A stretch of DNA of 5,810 nt, taken from positions 1 to 5,810 of the forward strand of contig JAHEOI010000271.1 of NCBI GenBank assembly GCA_018610125.1, written 5' to 3'. Origin of the DNA: Verrucomicrobiota bacterium (lineage in GTDB: Bacteria; Verrucomicrobiota; Verrucomicrobiia; Limisphaerales; JAHEOI01). The stretch's first letter is position 1. Each line of letters begins with the position of its first letter. The position numbers and the translations under genes were made by a program. Under the pieces are notes generated by a model. The model was not told the DNA's origin. It made no database searches and saw only the letters and a program-made list of their open reading frames with translations. This document shows, one piece after another, positions 5,790-5,810 of this stretch.

Positions 5790-5810
5790 TTCAATCGCGC
5801 TCACAAGGAC

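Overview
The window reads left to right on the + strand as two blocks. The left block (about 1-2008) is a damaged pair: the 3' part of a DUF1501 gene, followed by remnants of a secreted sulfatase. The right block (2142-5762) is an intact, tightly packed operon-like run: glycerol kinase (glpK), glycerol-3-phosphate dehydrogenase (glpD), and a small gene resembling the DUF6940 family of unknown function. There are no RNA genes, CRISPR arrays, insertion sequences or tRNAs that I can support. All other long open frames, on either strand, are shadows of these genes.

A DUF1501 gene next to an N-terminally secreted sulfatase is a gene pair typical of the PVC superphylum (Planctomycetota, Verrucomicrobiota). 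The base composition looks moderately GC-rich by eye. I favour a verrucomicrobial or planctomycetal genome, but the assignment rests on family habit and not on a search.

Left block. DUF1501 is cut by the window edge at its 5' end, since the frame is already open at base 3 inside a conserved N-terminal stretch. It is then frameshifted 31-36 codons before its expected C-terminus: a single missing base near 1155 moves the conserved tail into another frame. The sulfatase keeps its signal peptide, a central piece with the Asp-His metal-site motif and the C-terminal tail, but two internal segments are gone. The first missing segment includes the formylglycine active-site motif. The sulfatase is therefore a pseudogene or an assembly artefact, and cannot be an active enzyme as written.

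Right block. GlpK makes glycerol-3-phosphate and GlpD oxidises it to dihydroxyacetone phosphate, feeding glycolysis. glpD starts 16 bases after glpK, with a Shine-Dalgarno sequence overlapping the glpK stop. The DUF6940-like gene starts on an ATGA overlap with the glpD stop, so it is probably translationally coupled to it. A GC-rich hairpin begins 2 bases after the last stop. The 133-base gap before glpK holds an inverted repeat and a T-rich stretch but no convincing promoter or ribosome binding site.

I see no clearly new system. The best leads are the focused decay of the DUF1501-sulfatase pair beside an intact operon, and the coupling of an uncharacterised protein to glycerol catabolism.
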